This document shows positions 1-9,255 of a stretch of 64,000 bases of DNA, piece after piece (the stretch's first letter is position 1; each line of letters starts with the position of its first letter). The stretch lies in the NCBI RefSeq assembly GCF_002207865.1, contig NZ_BDQM01000019.1, positions 1-64,000 of the forward strand, given 5' to 3'. The notes below the pieces were generated by a model. It had not been told where the DNA came from, made no database searches, and saw only the letters and a program-made list of their open reading frames with translations. The DNA comes from Colwellia marinimaniae (GTDB lineage Bacteria; Pseudomonadota; Gammaproteobacteria; Enterobacterales; Alteromonadaceae). A program made the translations under genes and the position numbers.

Positions 1-1938
1 AATGCCGCGACCTTAGCTTTACTGAAAGAACATGAAGCTGTCTTTGCTGAGAATTGGCCGGGTTTTGTCGCCGATCCCGAAGTGATTATTGGCACTTGTA
101 TTGATAGTTTCCATAAAAACCCGGCACATCAACGTAAATTACTCGATGACCCAAATAATTTACCGTTTAAAACCGATATTCAAATTAAACATTTATCCTT
201 TGAGCTCAATGTCACCGCGATCATGGATGCTAGCGGCGCGTACATAGGCAATGCCCTAGAATGGCAAGATGTCACCGCAGCAAGACAAAACGCTATTGAA
301 GTAGGGCGTTTAACCTCGACCATGGAAGGCATGACGACAAATATAATGATGGCTGATACTCAGGGTAATATTGTCTACGCCAATCCTGCGGTAGTAACCA
401 TGTTACGTCGCCGTGAAGCTACATTACGCACGGTTTTACCGTCTTTTAGTGTTGATACCATGGTAGGCACTAACTTTGATACCTTCCATAAAAACCCGGC
501 ACATCAACAAAATCTATTAGGTAATCCTAATAACTTACCCTATACCACTGAAATTTCGGTGGCAGGGTTAACCTTTCAACTTATTGCCATGGCTTTACTC
601 GATAACGACGGAAATCATGTTGGCACAGGGGTGCAATGGGTAGATTTAACCGAAGAAAAAGACGCGCAAAGTCAGATAGATAGATTAATTTCAGATGCTA
701 TCGCCGGCAAATTAGATAGCCGTATTGATACGGCTGAATATGAAGGCTTTATGAAAGAATTAGGCAATAATATTAATAGTTTGATGGATTCTATAGTTGA
801 ACCTATTAATGATGCTATTAATATTGCCACGGCGCTAGCCGAAGGTGATTTAACTCAAACCATGCGCAATGATTACGGTGGTGAATTCCTGGCACTCGCT
901 AATGCGATTAATGGCTCCATTGAAAATATAAGTAATATGGTTGATGAAATACGTAATGCTTCCAATAATGTCTTTGATTCAGCACGCGAAATTGCCGCTG
1001 GTAATAATGAGTTAAGTCACCGGACTGAATCTCAAGCTTCTAGCTTAGAAGAAACGGCTTCTGCCATGGAAGAGTTAACCAGTACGGTTCAGCAAAATGC
1101 CGAGAACTCGTCAGAAGCAAGTAAGTTATCGAAGTCTGTTATGGAGAAAGCCAGTAATGGCGGCTCTGTGGTTCGAAGTGCTATTGTTGCCATGGGTGAT
1201 ATTAATAAATCGAGCAAAAAAATTGCCGACATTATTAGTGTTATCGATGAAATAGCTTTCCAAACCAATCTACTTGCGCTTAATGCTGCGGTAGAGGCTG
1301 CTAGAGCTGGTGAGCAAGGACGAGGCTTTGCTGTTGTTGCCGCGGAAGTGCGAAATTTAGCACAACGCTCAGCAGGGGCAGCGAAAGAAATTAAAGGTTT
1401 GATTAACGACAGTGTCGAGGCTGTTGGTCAAGGTACTAAGTTGGTTGATGAAACGGGGAAAACCTTTAGTGAGCTGGTTACTGCCATTGAAGATGTCAGT
1501 AGAATGATCAGTGATATTGATAATGCCGGTAAAGAGCAATCTGCTGGGATTAGTGAAGTAAGTGCTGCGGTGAGTCAGATGGATGAAATGACTCAACAAA
1601 ATGCTGCCTTGGTTGAAGAAGCCTCAGCTTCCAGTAAGTCGATGGAAGAGCAAGCTCAGTTATTATTAGATCAAGTTGCCTTCTTTAATAATGGTGAAAC
1701 AGTTGAGCAACAACCCGTTGCCGTCCAGCGCCAACAGCGTAGTACACAACCAAGACAACCAAGACAACCAAGACCAGCAAGACAAGCCGCTCCAGCTGCT
1801 CCAGCTGCTAGGCAATCAAATTTTAGTCCAGCATCAACTCCTGCTCCCACCGATAGGCGTCCAGCATCAACTCCGGCGACAACTCGCCGGGCCAAACGAC
1901 CTAGTACACCGGTTGATCAAGAATGGGAAGAGTTCTAG
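1..1938 (+). CDS. Aer2/McpB-like soluble methyl-accepting chemotaxis protein (5' partial)
   Basis: The reading frame is open from base 1, so the gene starts upstream of the window; the first in-frame GTG (position 82) lies inside a PAS domain and is not the true start. Visible domains are a PAS repeat (to about base 290), a second PAS repeat that duplicates it (shared FHKNPAHQ and NPNNLP motifs, bases 310-650), a HAMP-like region (670-930) and a receptor signalling domain with the conserved hairpin tip [19 protein letters not shown] near base 1260. No membrane segment is visible, so this part is cytoplasmic. The tail is a proline/glutamine/arginine-rich linker ending in EWEEF, matching the xWxxF pentapeptide that tethers CheR. 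Pseudomonas aeruginosa Aer2/McpB has the same layout and ends GWEEF. Followed by cheR, cheD and cheB. Oxygen or haem sensing is inferred only. Confidence 0.9.
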   Translation, partial: NAATLALLKEHEAVFAENWPGFVADPEVIIGTCIDSFHKNPAHQRKLLDDPNNLPFKTDIQIKHLSFELNVTAIMDASGAYIGNALEWQDVTAARQNAIEVGRLTSTMEGMTTNIMMADTQGNIVYANPAVVTMLRRREATLRTVLPSFSVDTMVGTNFDTFHKNPAHQQNLLGNPNNLPYTTEISVAGLTFQLIAMALLDNDGNHVGTGVQWVDLTEEKDAQSQIDRLISDAIAGKLDSRIDTAEYEGFMKELGNNINSLMDSIVEPINDAINIATALAEGDLTQTMRNDYGGEFLALANAINGSIENISNMVDEIRNASNNVFDSAREIAAGNNELSHRTESQASSLEETASAMEELTSTVQQNAENSSEASKLSKSVMEKASNGGSVVRSAIVAMGDINKSSKKIADIISVIDEIAFQTNLLALNAAVEAARAGEQGRGFAVVAAEVRNLAQRSAGAAKEIKGLINDSVEAVGQGTKLVDETGKTFSELVTAIEDVSRMISDIDNAGKEQSAGISEVSAAVSQMDEMTQQNAALVEEASASSKSMEEQAQLLLDQVAFFNNGETVEQQPVAVQRQQRSTQPRQPRQPRPARQAAPAAPAARQSNFSPASTPAPTDRRPASTPATTRRAKRPSTPVDQEWEEF

Positions 1939-1992
1939 CGGTAAAAATAGGATGGTAAAAGTAGAATACTAACATTGACATGATGGAGAGAT

Positions 1993-2904
1993 ATGCAGAT
2001 GACTGAGCTAAGGAGGAAGAGAACTAATAGGCCAGGTCATCCGCAAGATCGTCGGGTAAATAGAGAACAGGCGATGAAATTGTCTGAAGACGATTTTAAG
2101 TTTATTTGTAAGTTTGTATATAAAACAACTGGCATTGTACTAAATGACAGTAAAAGAGAGATGTTATACCGACGATTAACTCGCATAATCAGAGAACGAA
2201 AGCTTAACTCCTTCACTGATTATTGTCAGTTATTAAGAGATCACGGCGAGCAAGAAAAAGACTTTTTTATTAATGCGATAACCACAAACCTAACCAGTTT
2301 TTTTCGAGAAAATCATCACTTTGAATATCTAACTAGCGAAGTGATTCCCACCTTGATAAAAAACAAAACCGCAAACATAAACGGAAAAAAACAACTTCGA
2401 GTATGGTCTTCAGCATGCTCGACCGGAGAAGAACCTTACAGTATTGCCATCACTATACTTGAAGCGCTGAAAAAAGAACTTGCCCAGTGGGATGTGAAAA
2501 TTCTTGCCACAGACATTGATAGTAATGTGTTAGCGAAAGGCAAAGCAGGAATCTATGATGTTAACCGCATTGAAGAACTGCCACTCAAGCTCAAAAAAAG
2601 TTACTTTCTTCAGGGGTCAGGACAAAGTAGTGAAAGTGTTAAAGTACATAAAGATCTAAAAAGCATCATCACTTTTAAGCAACTTAATTTATTACATGAC
2701 TGGCCAATGAAAGGGCCATTTGATGCTATTTTCTGTCGCAACGTTATCATCTATTTTGATAAAAAAACGCAGCAAGAATTATTTGCCCGCTATTATGAAA
2801 TGCTAGCGCCAGGTGGCTTACTATTTCTAGGGCACAGTGAGAATTTAGGTAATTATCAACAGTATTTTAGTAATGTTGGTCGGACCATTTTTAGAAAACC
2901 CTAA
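1993..2904 (+). CDS. cheR: Chemotaxis protein methyltransferase CheR
   Basis: Transfers methyl groups from S-adenosylmethionine to receptor glutamates. The N-terminal all-alpha CheR domain (from MKLSEDDFKF) is followed by the SAM-binding domain with VWSSACSTGEEPYSIA and the late CRNVIIYFD motif. The protein is 303 residues from ATG 1993, which has GGAGAG just upstream; ATG 1999 gives better spacing, and the family-typical start would be the ATG at 2074, so the first 27 residues are uncertain. It lies between the EWEEF-tailed receptor and cheD in one operon; the receptor's C-terminal pentapeptide is the expected docking site for this enzyme. Confidence 0.93.
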   Translation: MQMTELRRKRTNRPGHPQDRRVNREQAMKLSEDDFKFICKFVYKTTGIVLNDSKREMLYRRLTRIIRERKLNSFTDYCQLLRDHGEQEKDFFINAITTNLTSFFRENHHFEYLTSEVIPTLIKNKTANINGKKQLRVWSSACSTGEEPYSIAITILEALKKELAQWDVKILATDIDSNVLAKGKAGIYDVNRIEELPLKLKKSYFLQGSGQSSESVKVHKDLKSIITFKQLNLLHDWPMKGPFDAIFCRNVIIYFDKKTQQELFARYYEMLAPGGLLFLGHSENLGNYQQYFSNVGRTIFRKP

Positions 2905-2940
2905 TTAGTTAACTAAAGTCTGCTTTAGTGAGGACGTTTT

Positions 2941-3600
2941 GTGCTACGAAATGATCATCCACAAATAGCTGAATATATGGCGCAGTGTTTGCCTGAATTT
3001 ATGCAAATTAATCATTATTGGGATAAACAACGAGATATGGTGGTTGCTAAAATTTTACCCGGTGAATTTTACATGACCACTGAGAATGTCGCGATAGCAA
3101 CAACACTGGGTTCCTGTATTTCAGCCTGTATCTGGGATGAGAAAATTCGTATCGGTGGTATGAATCACTTTATGCTCCCGATCACCAATAAAGAAGCACA
3201 TCAAGTTAATTGGGGGCAAAGAGATAGAACGACGGATGCGACCCGGTATGGCAACTTCGCTATGGAGCACCTCATCAATACTATTTTAAGGTCGGGAGGT
3301 CGTAAAATAAACTTAAAAGCTAAATTGTTTGGTGGCGCAAAAGTACTTAATCAAATGTCTGATGTTGGCCAAAAGAACATTGATTTTGCCTTGTCTTATT
3401 TAGACCAAGAAGAGATTGTCATTGAAAGTAGTGACATTGGTGATATTTACCCCAGAAAAGTGATTTTTGAGCCTTGTAGTGGGCGAGTATTTATTAAGCG
3501 ACTGGATAACTTGCACAATGACACTATTATTCGCCGAGAAAGTGACTATCGCAGTCAAATTAATAAAAAAGAGGTTAGTGGCGATATTGAAATTTTTTAG
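2941..3600 (+). CDS. cheD: Chemoreceptor glutamine deamidase CheD
   Basis: Deamidates receptor glutamines to glutamates, modulating receptor signalling together with CheR and CheB. 219 residues from a GTG start preceded by AGGACG. The CheD signature is visible: TTLGSCISACIWD carries the catalytic Cys (about residue 59) and GGMNHFMLP the catalytic His (about residue 76), followed by KAKLFGGAKV. The roughly 40-residue N-terminal extension before the core is longer than in minimal CheD proteins. It lies directly between cheR and cheB, the order of Che2/F7 clusters. Confidence 0.92.
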   Translation: MLRNDHPQIAEYMAQCLPEFMQINHYWDKQRDMVVAKILPGEFYMTTENVAIATTLGSCISACIWDEKIRIGGMNHFMLPITNKEAHQVNWGQRDRTTDATRYGNFAMEHLINTILRSGGRKINLKAKLFGGAKVLNQMSDVGQKNIDFALSYLDQEEIVIESSDIGDIYPRKVIFEPCSGRVFIKRLDNLHNDTIIRRESDYRSQINKKEVSGDIEIF

Positions 3601-3626
3601 TGGTTACCGCAGAGGAATTAAATTGT

Positions 3627-4742
3627 ATGGATATAATTAAAGTACTTATTGTTGATGACTCTACTGTTATTCGTAATATCATCAGGGATGCATTAAGCCA
3701 TAGCCCATATATTAAAGTTGTTGGCGAGGCTGAAGATCCTTTAGTTGCCCGAGAACTAATTAAAAAGTTAAACCCTGATGTATTAACCCTAGATGTAGAA
3801 ATGCCTAAAATGGACGGTATTACTTTTCTTATTAATTTGATGCGCTTGCGACCTATGCCGGTCATTATGCTGTCGACTCTTACCACTAAAGGCGCTGATA
3901 TTACCTTACAAGCACTTGAAATTGGAGCGGTAGACTTTATTGCTAAGCCAACTGTTCAAGAGTTACTGGCTCCCCAAGCCAGCTTTAAAGAAGTGCTCAT
4001 TGACAAAATAACTCAAGCAGTCACCATAGACCAAAAGAATTTTAAGTTATCGGATAACTTAGCCAGTGGTAAAGTAATCAAAGAGAGTGGCAATATATTA
4101 TCTTTTACTGGTATCAAACGGGCTAATCACCTTGTTGCTATAGGCGCTTCTACAGGTGGCACCGAAGCGATTAAAAAACTTCTTGTCAGCTTACCGAGTA
4201 ATGCTCCCGCCATTGTCATAACCCAACACATACCTAAAACCTTTAGTTTACGTTTTGCCCAGCGCCTCAATGAACACTGTCAAGTGGAGGTACATGAGGC
4301 AACTCATGGTCAAAAAATCAAAGTGGGACATGTTTATATAGCGCCAGGTGATAAACATCTAGAGGTTGTCTATAAAAATGGCGCTTTATTTTGTACTTTA
4401 AGTGATGGGGACGAGGTAAATAGGCATAAACCTGCTGTGGATGTTTTGTTCCATTCAATGCTTGATTTTGCCGACAATGTACAAGCTGTTTTGTTAACTG
4501 GCATGGGACAAGATGGCGCCAAAGGCATGTTACGGCTAAAAGAATTGGGTTCACGCACTATTATTCAAGATAAAAATTCGAGCTTAATATGGGGTATGCC
4601 GGGCAAAGCCCATGCAATATCGGCTCATACTATGCAAGCTCCTTTGCTTGAAGTGACTAAACATCTTCTTGATTACGCCGGTTTAACTCGTGTTGAAATG
4701 CAAGATGTCTTAGCTAAAAATTGTGTTGGCGGCGTTTTATGA
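3627..4742 (+). CDS. cheB: Protein-glutamate methylesterase CheB
   Basis: Response-regulator methylesterase that removes receptor methyl groups when phosphorylated. The receiver domain (residues 1-125) has the acidic pair in VDDSTVIR and phospho-acceptor Asp56 in [10 protein letters not shown]. The C-terminal esterase domain shows the catalytic triad motifs GASTGG (Ser), ITQHIP (His) and [12 protein letters not shown] (Asp). I chose ATG 3627, which has AGAGGA 10 bases upstream and starts directly on the receiver ([11 protein letters not shown]); an in-frame GTG at 3600 overlapping the cheD stop would add nine residues. Its stop overlaps the next start as ATGA, indicating translational coupling. 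Confidence 0.93.
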   Translation: MDIIKVLIVDDSTVIRNIIRDALSHSPYIKVVGEAEDPLVARELIKKLNPDVLTLDVEMPKMDGITFLINLMRLRPMPVIMLSTLTTKGADITLQALEIGAVDFIAKPTVQELLAPQASFKEVLIDKITQAVTIDQKNFKLSDNLASGKVIKESGNILSFTGIKRANHLVAIGASTGGTEAIKKLLVSLPSNAPAIVITQHIPKTFSLRFAQRLNEHCQVEVHEATHGQKIKVGHVYIAPGDKHLEVVYKNGALFCTLSDGDEVNRHKPAVDVLFHSMLDFADNVQAVLLTGMGQDGAKGMLRLKELGSRTIIQDKNSSLIWGMPGKAHAISAHTMQAPLLEVTKHLLDYAGLTRVEMQDVLAKNCVGGVL

Positions 4743-5929
4743 GAAATTTAAAAAAGGGTTTGTATGCCTCGTGCTTTTTATGTCTGCTGTCATTGACCAG
4801 TTACCTCTTTACTGATGATAAAACAATTCTTATGCTGTTATTAGCTATATTACTCATCCTATTGCTCGCTTTAGCGGCTCAAGTTAATAAAATAATCCAA
4901 CAAGAATGTATGACTACGACTGAGACGGGCATGCCTGTGGTTGATGAGGAACTTATCCATAGCGTTATTTTTGAATTACAACAATTTATTCATCAAGAAA
5001 TTAATATCGTTGAACAAGAATTAGCGCGGACAAAGAACGTTGTCGCTGATGCCGTAACGGGCATATCGGATAGTTTTAAGAATCTGCAGAGACTAAGTGA
5101 AGAGCAGCAGCATATGATCAAAGTACTGATTTCTCATTCTGGCAGGACAGAAGAGGGCGACGGTGTAACATTAGAAAACTTTGTCACTGATTCCAATAAA
5201 ACCTTAGATGACTTTGTTAGTGTCATTATTAATACCAGTAAGCAAAGCCTGGTAACTATGACTTATACCGATGAAATGGTGTCACAATTTAACCGCATAT
5301 TTAAGTTGTTGTCTCAGGTAGAAGGCTTAGCAAGTCAAACTAACTTATTGGCCTTAAATGCCGCCATTGAAGCGGCAAGAGCCGGCGAAGCTGGTCGTGG
5401 TTTTGCCGTCGTTGCTCATGAAGTACGTTCATTGTCTATCGGCTCAACAGCACTCAATGAGGATATTCGTATTGAAATAAATAAAGCTAAGGGCATCATT
5501 GCCAACCTTCGTTCATCCGTTGAAATAATGGCCTCGGCAGATATGACTTCAACCCTTGAAGCAAAGGAGCAGATGTCTGTCATGATGAGTCATGTTGAGC
5601 AGGTCAACATTCAAACGGCTAAAAGTGTGGCAGAACTTGCCACCCTAGCACCTCAGATAACTCAAGCAGTAAGCCTTGGTATTCGTTCTTTGCAATTTGA
5701 AGACATAACCCGACAGTCATTAGAATCCTTACAACTGAATATCAGTAGTATTCATGAAATAAGTGATGTCTTGGCAATGTTTAATAAAAACACTGATGAA
5801 GATATGCACGAACAATTAGTTAAGCTCAAATGTACTTGTCAAAGTGTCTATCAAGCGACTCAAAAAGCAGATAACTCACGGAGTGTATTACAGCTTAATA
5901 TGGAAGAAGGTGAAGTAGATTTATTTTAA
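4739..5929 (+). CDS. Short membrane-anchored methyl-accepting chemotaxis-like protein
   Basis: Starts at ATG 4739, overlapping the cheB stop (ATGA). The 396-residue protein has two closely spaced hydrophobic segments near the N-terminus (about residues 8-21 and 26-45) with only a few residues between them, so almost no periplasmic sensing domain. A receptor signalling hairpin follows, with [21 protein letters not shown]. There is no recognisable HAMP domain and the tail has no CheR pentapeptide. It probably signals from the cytoplasmic side or in complex with other receptors. Its place inside the operon, after cheB and before the STAS gene, suggests that it feeds the downstream regulatory module; this is inference. 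Confidence 0.82.
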   Translation: MRNLKKGLYASCFLCLLSLTSYLFTDDKTILMLLLAILLILLLALAAQVNKIIQQECMTTTETGMPVVDEELIHSVIFELQQFIHQEINIVEQELARTKNVVADAVTGISDSFKNLQRLSEEQQHMIKVLISHSGRTEEGDGVTLENFVTDSNKTLDDFVSVIINTSKQSLVTMTYTDEMVSQFNRIFKLLSQVEGLASQTNLLALNAAIEAARAGEAGRGFAVVAHEVRSLSIGSTALNEDIRIEINKAKGIIANLRSSVEIMASADMTSTLEAKEQMSVMMSHVEQVNIQTAKSVAELATLAPQITQAVSLGIRSLQFEDITRQSLESLQLNISSIHEISDVLAMFNKNTDEDMHEQLVKLKCTCQSVYQATQKADNSRSVLQLNMEEGEVDLF

Positions 5930-5965
5930 CTTGTTTAATTATTTAACTATATAAGGAATGCTGTT

Positions 5966-6271
5966 ATGACCGTTAGCCGTAGAATTTCACCAGATGGAAA
6001 AGAACTCGTTATTGCCATTGATGCTCGTTTTGATTTCTCATTACACCAGCTATTTCGTGATGCTTACACCAGTATTACCACTCAAGATTTAAGCTACGTA
6101 CTTGATTTAAGCAAAACAGAATATATGGACAGTTCCGCTTTGGGTATGATTTTATTACTTAAAGATCATGTACAACTTTATGCGGGACAATTAACTATTT
6201 CAAAACCAAGCGAGACCGTAAGGAAAATTTTAGAAATAGCGCAATTTCAACGGCTAATGACGATTGAATAA
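5966..6271 (+). CDS. STAS-domain anti-sigma-factor-antagonist-like protein
   Basis: A single STAS domain of 101 residues. The conserved phosphorylation loop is YMDSSALGMILLL, with the predicted phospho-serine at Ser56 after Asp55. In partner-switching systems such a protein is phosphorylated by a HATPase kinase and dephosphorylated by a PP2C phosphatase, and the unphosphorylated form binds a target such as an anti-sigma factor. The next gene encodes both PP2C and ATPase domains, making it the natural partner. The RBS is AAGGA at about 5953. Arrangement and size resemble P. aeruginosa HsbA. Confidence 0.88.
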   Translation: MTVSRRISPDGKELVIAIDARFDFSLHQLFRDAYTSITTQDLSYVLDLSKTEYMDSSALGMILLLKDHVQLYAGQLTISKPSETVRKILEIAQFQRLMTIE

Positions 6272-6308
6272 TCTGATACCTTCTTTTTACCGATACCAAG
6301 GGTAATAT

Positions 6309-8057
6309 ATGCATAAAAATCAAAAACTTGCTTTAGTTGTTGATGATTCAAAAATGCAATGTAAATTGTTAACTGTGTTATTGAATGAGGAAAATTATCA
6401 AGTAATTATTGCTAATGATGGTGCTAGTGGTGTGCAAATGTATATTGAACACCAACCAGATCTTGTCTTAATGGATATTAATATGCCTATTATGGACGGT
6501 TTTGAAGCGAGCAGGAGAATAAAGAAACTGTCGGGGGAGGGCACACTAGCGCCACTTATATTTATTACCAGCATGGATAGCGAACAAGCCTTTATCGATA
6601 GTGTCGAGGCTGGCGGTGATAGTATTTTGGTACGGCCTTTTACGCCTAGGGTTTTCAAGGCAAAAATAAAGTCTATTCAAAGGATTAGTGATTTAGTTGA
6701 CCAAGTAAAAGGTCTACAACTAGAGCAACAGAAAGATGCTGAGCTTGCTGAAAAAATGATGTCAGGAGTTATTGAAGCGAGAAACTTTGCCTTAGATAAG
6801 ATTGGTGTTATTAAAAAAGCCGCCACAATTTTTAGCGGTGATATCCAGTTGAGTGCCTTATGTCCTAATGGTGATCTGCATATTTTACTTGGGGATTTCA
6901 CCGGCCATGGCTTACGGGCATCCATTGGTGCTATTCCAGTCACTGAAACGTTCAGAGCAATGACTAAAAAGGGCTTTTCCCTATTAGAAATAGTCGCTCA
7001 ATTAAACCGACAAATGTTTACCTTATTACCCGGAGATTTGTTTTTTGCGGCCAGTTTTGCTTGTATTTCAGAGCATGAAAAATCGGCATATATATTTAAT
7101 GCCGGTTTACCCCATGGCTATTTATTTGATGTCCAGGCAAACATAAAACAACAATTTGTTTCAACACATCCCCCTTTAGGCATTTTACCGAAATTGCTTG
7201 CCGATGCTCAGGTCGAAGTGGTGCAAGTTATGGCTAATGACCGCATAGTATTTATCACTGATGGCATTGTTGAAGCCCGTAATCAAGCAGGTGAACTCTT
7301 TGGCTTTTCGCGTTTTGAAAAAGCAGCTATGGATGGCATAGGCAAAAAAATGCTAGTAAACACGGTTTTGAATAGCCTTGATGATTTTTGCCAGAACTGC
7401 GCCCAAGAAGATGATATTTCATTGGTCGATGTTCCCTGTAGTGGCTGGCAACAAATTAAATTGAGTAATAAAGTAACAATACCTGAAGGTTTTACCGAAG
7501 AGGATAACTATTTTTCTACCGTGAAAAATTTATTACCCACTTGGTCTTATCACTTACATTTAACGGGAGAGTTACTCAAAAAGGTTAATCCAATCCCGTT
7601 AGTTATGAATCAAATTAATGATTTAGAAGGCGCTGGTGAGCATTGGCAAAGTTTATATACTATATTAACAGAGCTGTTTATTAATGCCCTAGATCATGGG
7701 GTACTCGAGTTGAACTCCTCATTAAAAAATTCAGCGGAAGGTTTCAGTCAATATTTTAAAGAGCGAGCAAACAGGCTAGAGATGTTGGGGAATGGTGATA
7801 TTCAAGGCTCTGAAGATTTTGTTGGCATTACCCTTAAATACTTTCCCCTGACTAAAGGTGGCAAGATGATAATAAATATTAAAGACAGTGGCCAAGGGTT
7901 TGATATTTTGGATGTTATGAAAGATAACAGCATGGCCATGAATGACGGTTTAAAGTTAAGTGGTCGAGGGGTGGAGTTAGTCAATCAACTTTGTGACACC
8001 TTGGATTATCAAGAGCAAGGTACTTTAGTGATAGCCAGTTATATTTGGCACGACTAA
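6309..8057 (+). CDS. HsbR-like response regulator with PP2C phosphatase and ATPase domains
   Basis: 582 residues in three parts. A receiver domain (1-125) has Asp56 in LVLMDINMPIMDGF. A SpoIIE/PP2C-type serine phosphatase (about 160-390) has GDFTGHG and FITDGIVEAR. A C-terminal HATPase region (about 440-582) of the anti-sigma kinase type has LTELFINALDHG and SGRGVELVNQL. The combination allows one phosphorelay-controlled protein both to dephosphorylate and to phosphorylate a STAS antagonist, as P. aeruginosa HsbR does for HsbA. The STAS gene is immediately upstream, in the same direction. The domain calls are firm; the partnership is inferred from gene order and family knowledge. Confidence 0.88.
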   Translation: MHKNQKLALVVDDSKMQCKLLTVLLNEENYQVIIANDGASGVQMYIEHQPDLVLMDINMPIMDGFEASRRIKKLSGEGTLAPLIFITSMDSEQAFIDSVEAGGDSILVRPFTPRVFKAKIKSIQRISDLVDQVKGLQLEQQKDAELAEKMMSGVIEARNFALDKIGVIKKAATIFSGDIQLSALCPNGDLHILLGDFTGHGLRASIGAIPVTETFRAMTKKGFSLLEIVAQLNRQMFTLLPGDLFFAASFACISEHEKSAYIFNAGLPHGYLFDVQANIKQQFVSTHPPLGILPKLLADAQVEVVQVMANDRIVFITDGIVEARNQAGELFGFSRFEKAAMDGIGKKMLVNTVLNSLDDFCQNCAQEDDISLVDVPCSGWQQIKLSNKVTIPEGFTEEDNYFSTVKNLLPTWSYHLHLTGELLKKVNPIPLVMNQINDLEGAGEHWQSLYTILTELFINALDHGVLELNSSLKNSAEGFSQYFKERANRLEMLGNGDIQGSEDFVGITLKYFPLTKGGKMIINIKDSGQGFDILDVMKDNSMAMNDGLKLSGRGVELVNQLCDTLDYQEQGTLVIASYIWHD

Positions 8058-8088
8058 GTAGCGTTAAGTATCATAAAAGGATAGTAAG

Positions 8089-9255
8089 ATGGTGAAACAT
8101 AATTTATTAATTATTGATGATGATATTGACTACTTAAAGTTATTGGCTGAAAGTTTAGAAGATTCTTTCGAGGTGAAATGTGCCCATAACCTATCGGCAG
8201 CTCAAGATTTACTAAAAGAAAATATCAAATTTGATATCGCTTTAGTTGATGAAAATATTGGCAATGAGAAAGGCTCTGCTTGGATTAAATCCCAGCAAGG
8301 GCATGAAAATTCGCCAACCTCATTTGTACTTTATTCAGGTATGGCTACTGAAGAGGCAATATTAAAAGGCTTAGAGTGCGGCGCCGATGATTTTTTAGCA
8401 AAACCATTTTCCTTATTAGCCCTTAATTCAAAGCTTGAGAAACTGATTGAATATCAAGATAAAATACATGATTTTGAAGATGAAATTAAATCAAAAAATA
8501 ATGTCATCAATGTCTCAATGGCGCAAGCATCAAAATATGGCAGTTGTATGCAATTGACCTCTAAACTCAATCATTGTTTTTCTTATGAGCAAATTAGAGA
8601 TGAAGTCTTTTCATATTTTAATCGTATGGATTTGCATGGTTGTATTGCTTTTTATCCAATTAATGATAAACCTAGTTTCTATAGTGCTCAAAAAGGTGTG
8701 TGCTCACCGGTCGAAATTGAAGTAATGGAGCTGTTGAAGTTTAAATCACGTCTTTATCGCTTTGGCTCAAGAACCATATTCAATCATACCTTGGTATCAT
8801 TATTTATTCTTAACCTTGAAAATGACACGGTTGATACTGACATATTTATTGATGCTTTAGCCTCAGTTATCGAATGTATTGGTTCTAGAATTGCCTTCAT
8901 TACCTATAAAAATTCACTGGTTAGTGTGCAAGAACAAATAAAGACCGCGGTGAGTACAACTAAAAAAATGGTGGAAATATCTAAACATCATCAACAAGAA
9001 GTAATGAATGAAATAGTGCAAAAGATGGGTACTAGCTTCCATATTTTAGATATGACCCAAGAGCAAGAAGATTACCTTATGGATTTAGTGCATGGAGCGC
9101 TAAAAAAACATAGCCAAGATGATATAAATTTTCTAGAAGTTACCCAGTTACTTGATCAAGCTTTATTTAGTATTGATCAACTGCAACAATTAAATACCGA
9201 GAATGACCAAATTGATAATACTTATGATTTTGATGATGAGGATGAACTATTTTGA
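8089..9255 (+). CDS. Response regulator with uncharacterised C-terminal region
   Basis: 388 residues. The receiver domain (about 1-120) has the acidic cluster IIDDDIDYLK and phospho-acceptor Asp54 in IALVDENIG, and ends in LAKPFSLLAL. A short charged coiled linker (about 125-145) follows. The remaining ~240 residues match no output domain I recognise; residues 150-290 could be GAF-like, and the C-terminus is strongly acidic (DDEDELF). RBS AAAGGATAG precedes ATG 8089. The stop overlaps the TTG start of the histidine kinase gene, so the two are probably translationally coupled and may work together. Confidence 0.83.
   Translation: MVKHNLLIIDDDIDYLKLLAESLEDSFEVKCAHNLSAAQDLLKENIKFDIALVDENIGNEKGSAWIKSQQGHENSPTSFVLYSGMATEEAILKGLECGADDFLAKPFSLLALNSKLEKLIEYQDKIHDFEDEIKSKNNVINVSMAQASKYGSCMQLTSKLNHCFSYEQIRDEVFSYFNRMDLHGCIAFYPINDKPSFYSAQKGVCSPVEIEVMELLKFKSRLYRFGSRTIFNHTLVSLFILNLENDTVDTDIFIDALASVIECIGSRIAFITYKNSLVSVQEQIKTAVSTTKKMVEISKHHQQEVMNEIVQKMGTSFHILDMTQEQEDYLMDLVHGALKKHSQDDINFLEVTQLLDQALFSIDQLQQLNTENDQIDNTYDFDDEDELF

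Noticed and set aside
1671..1972. Frames in the 3' end of the receptor gene
   Set aside because: They are out-of-frame translations of the Pro/Gln-rich linker repeats of the receptor gene.
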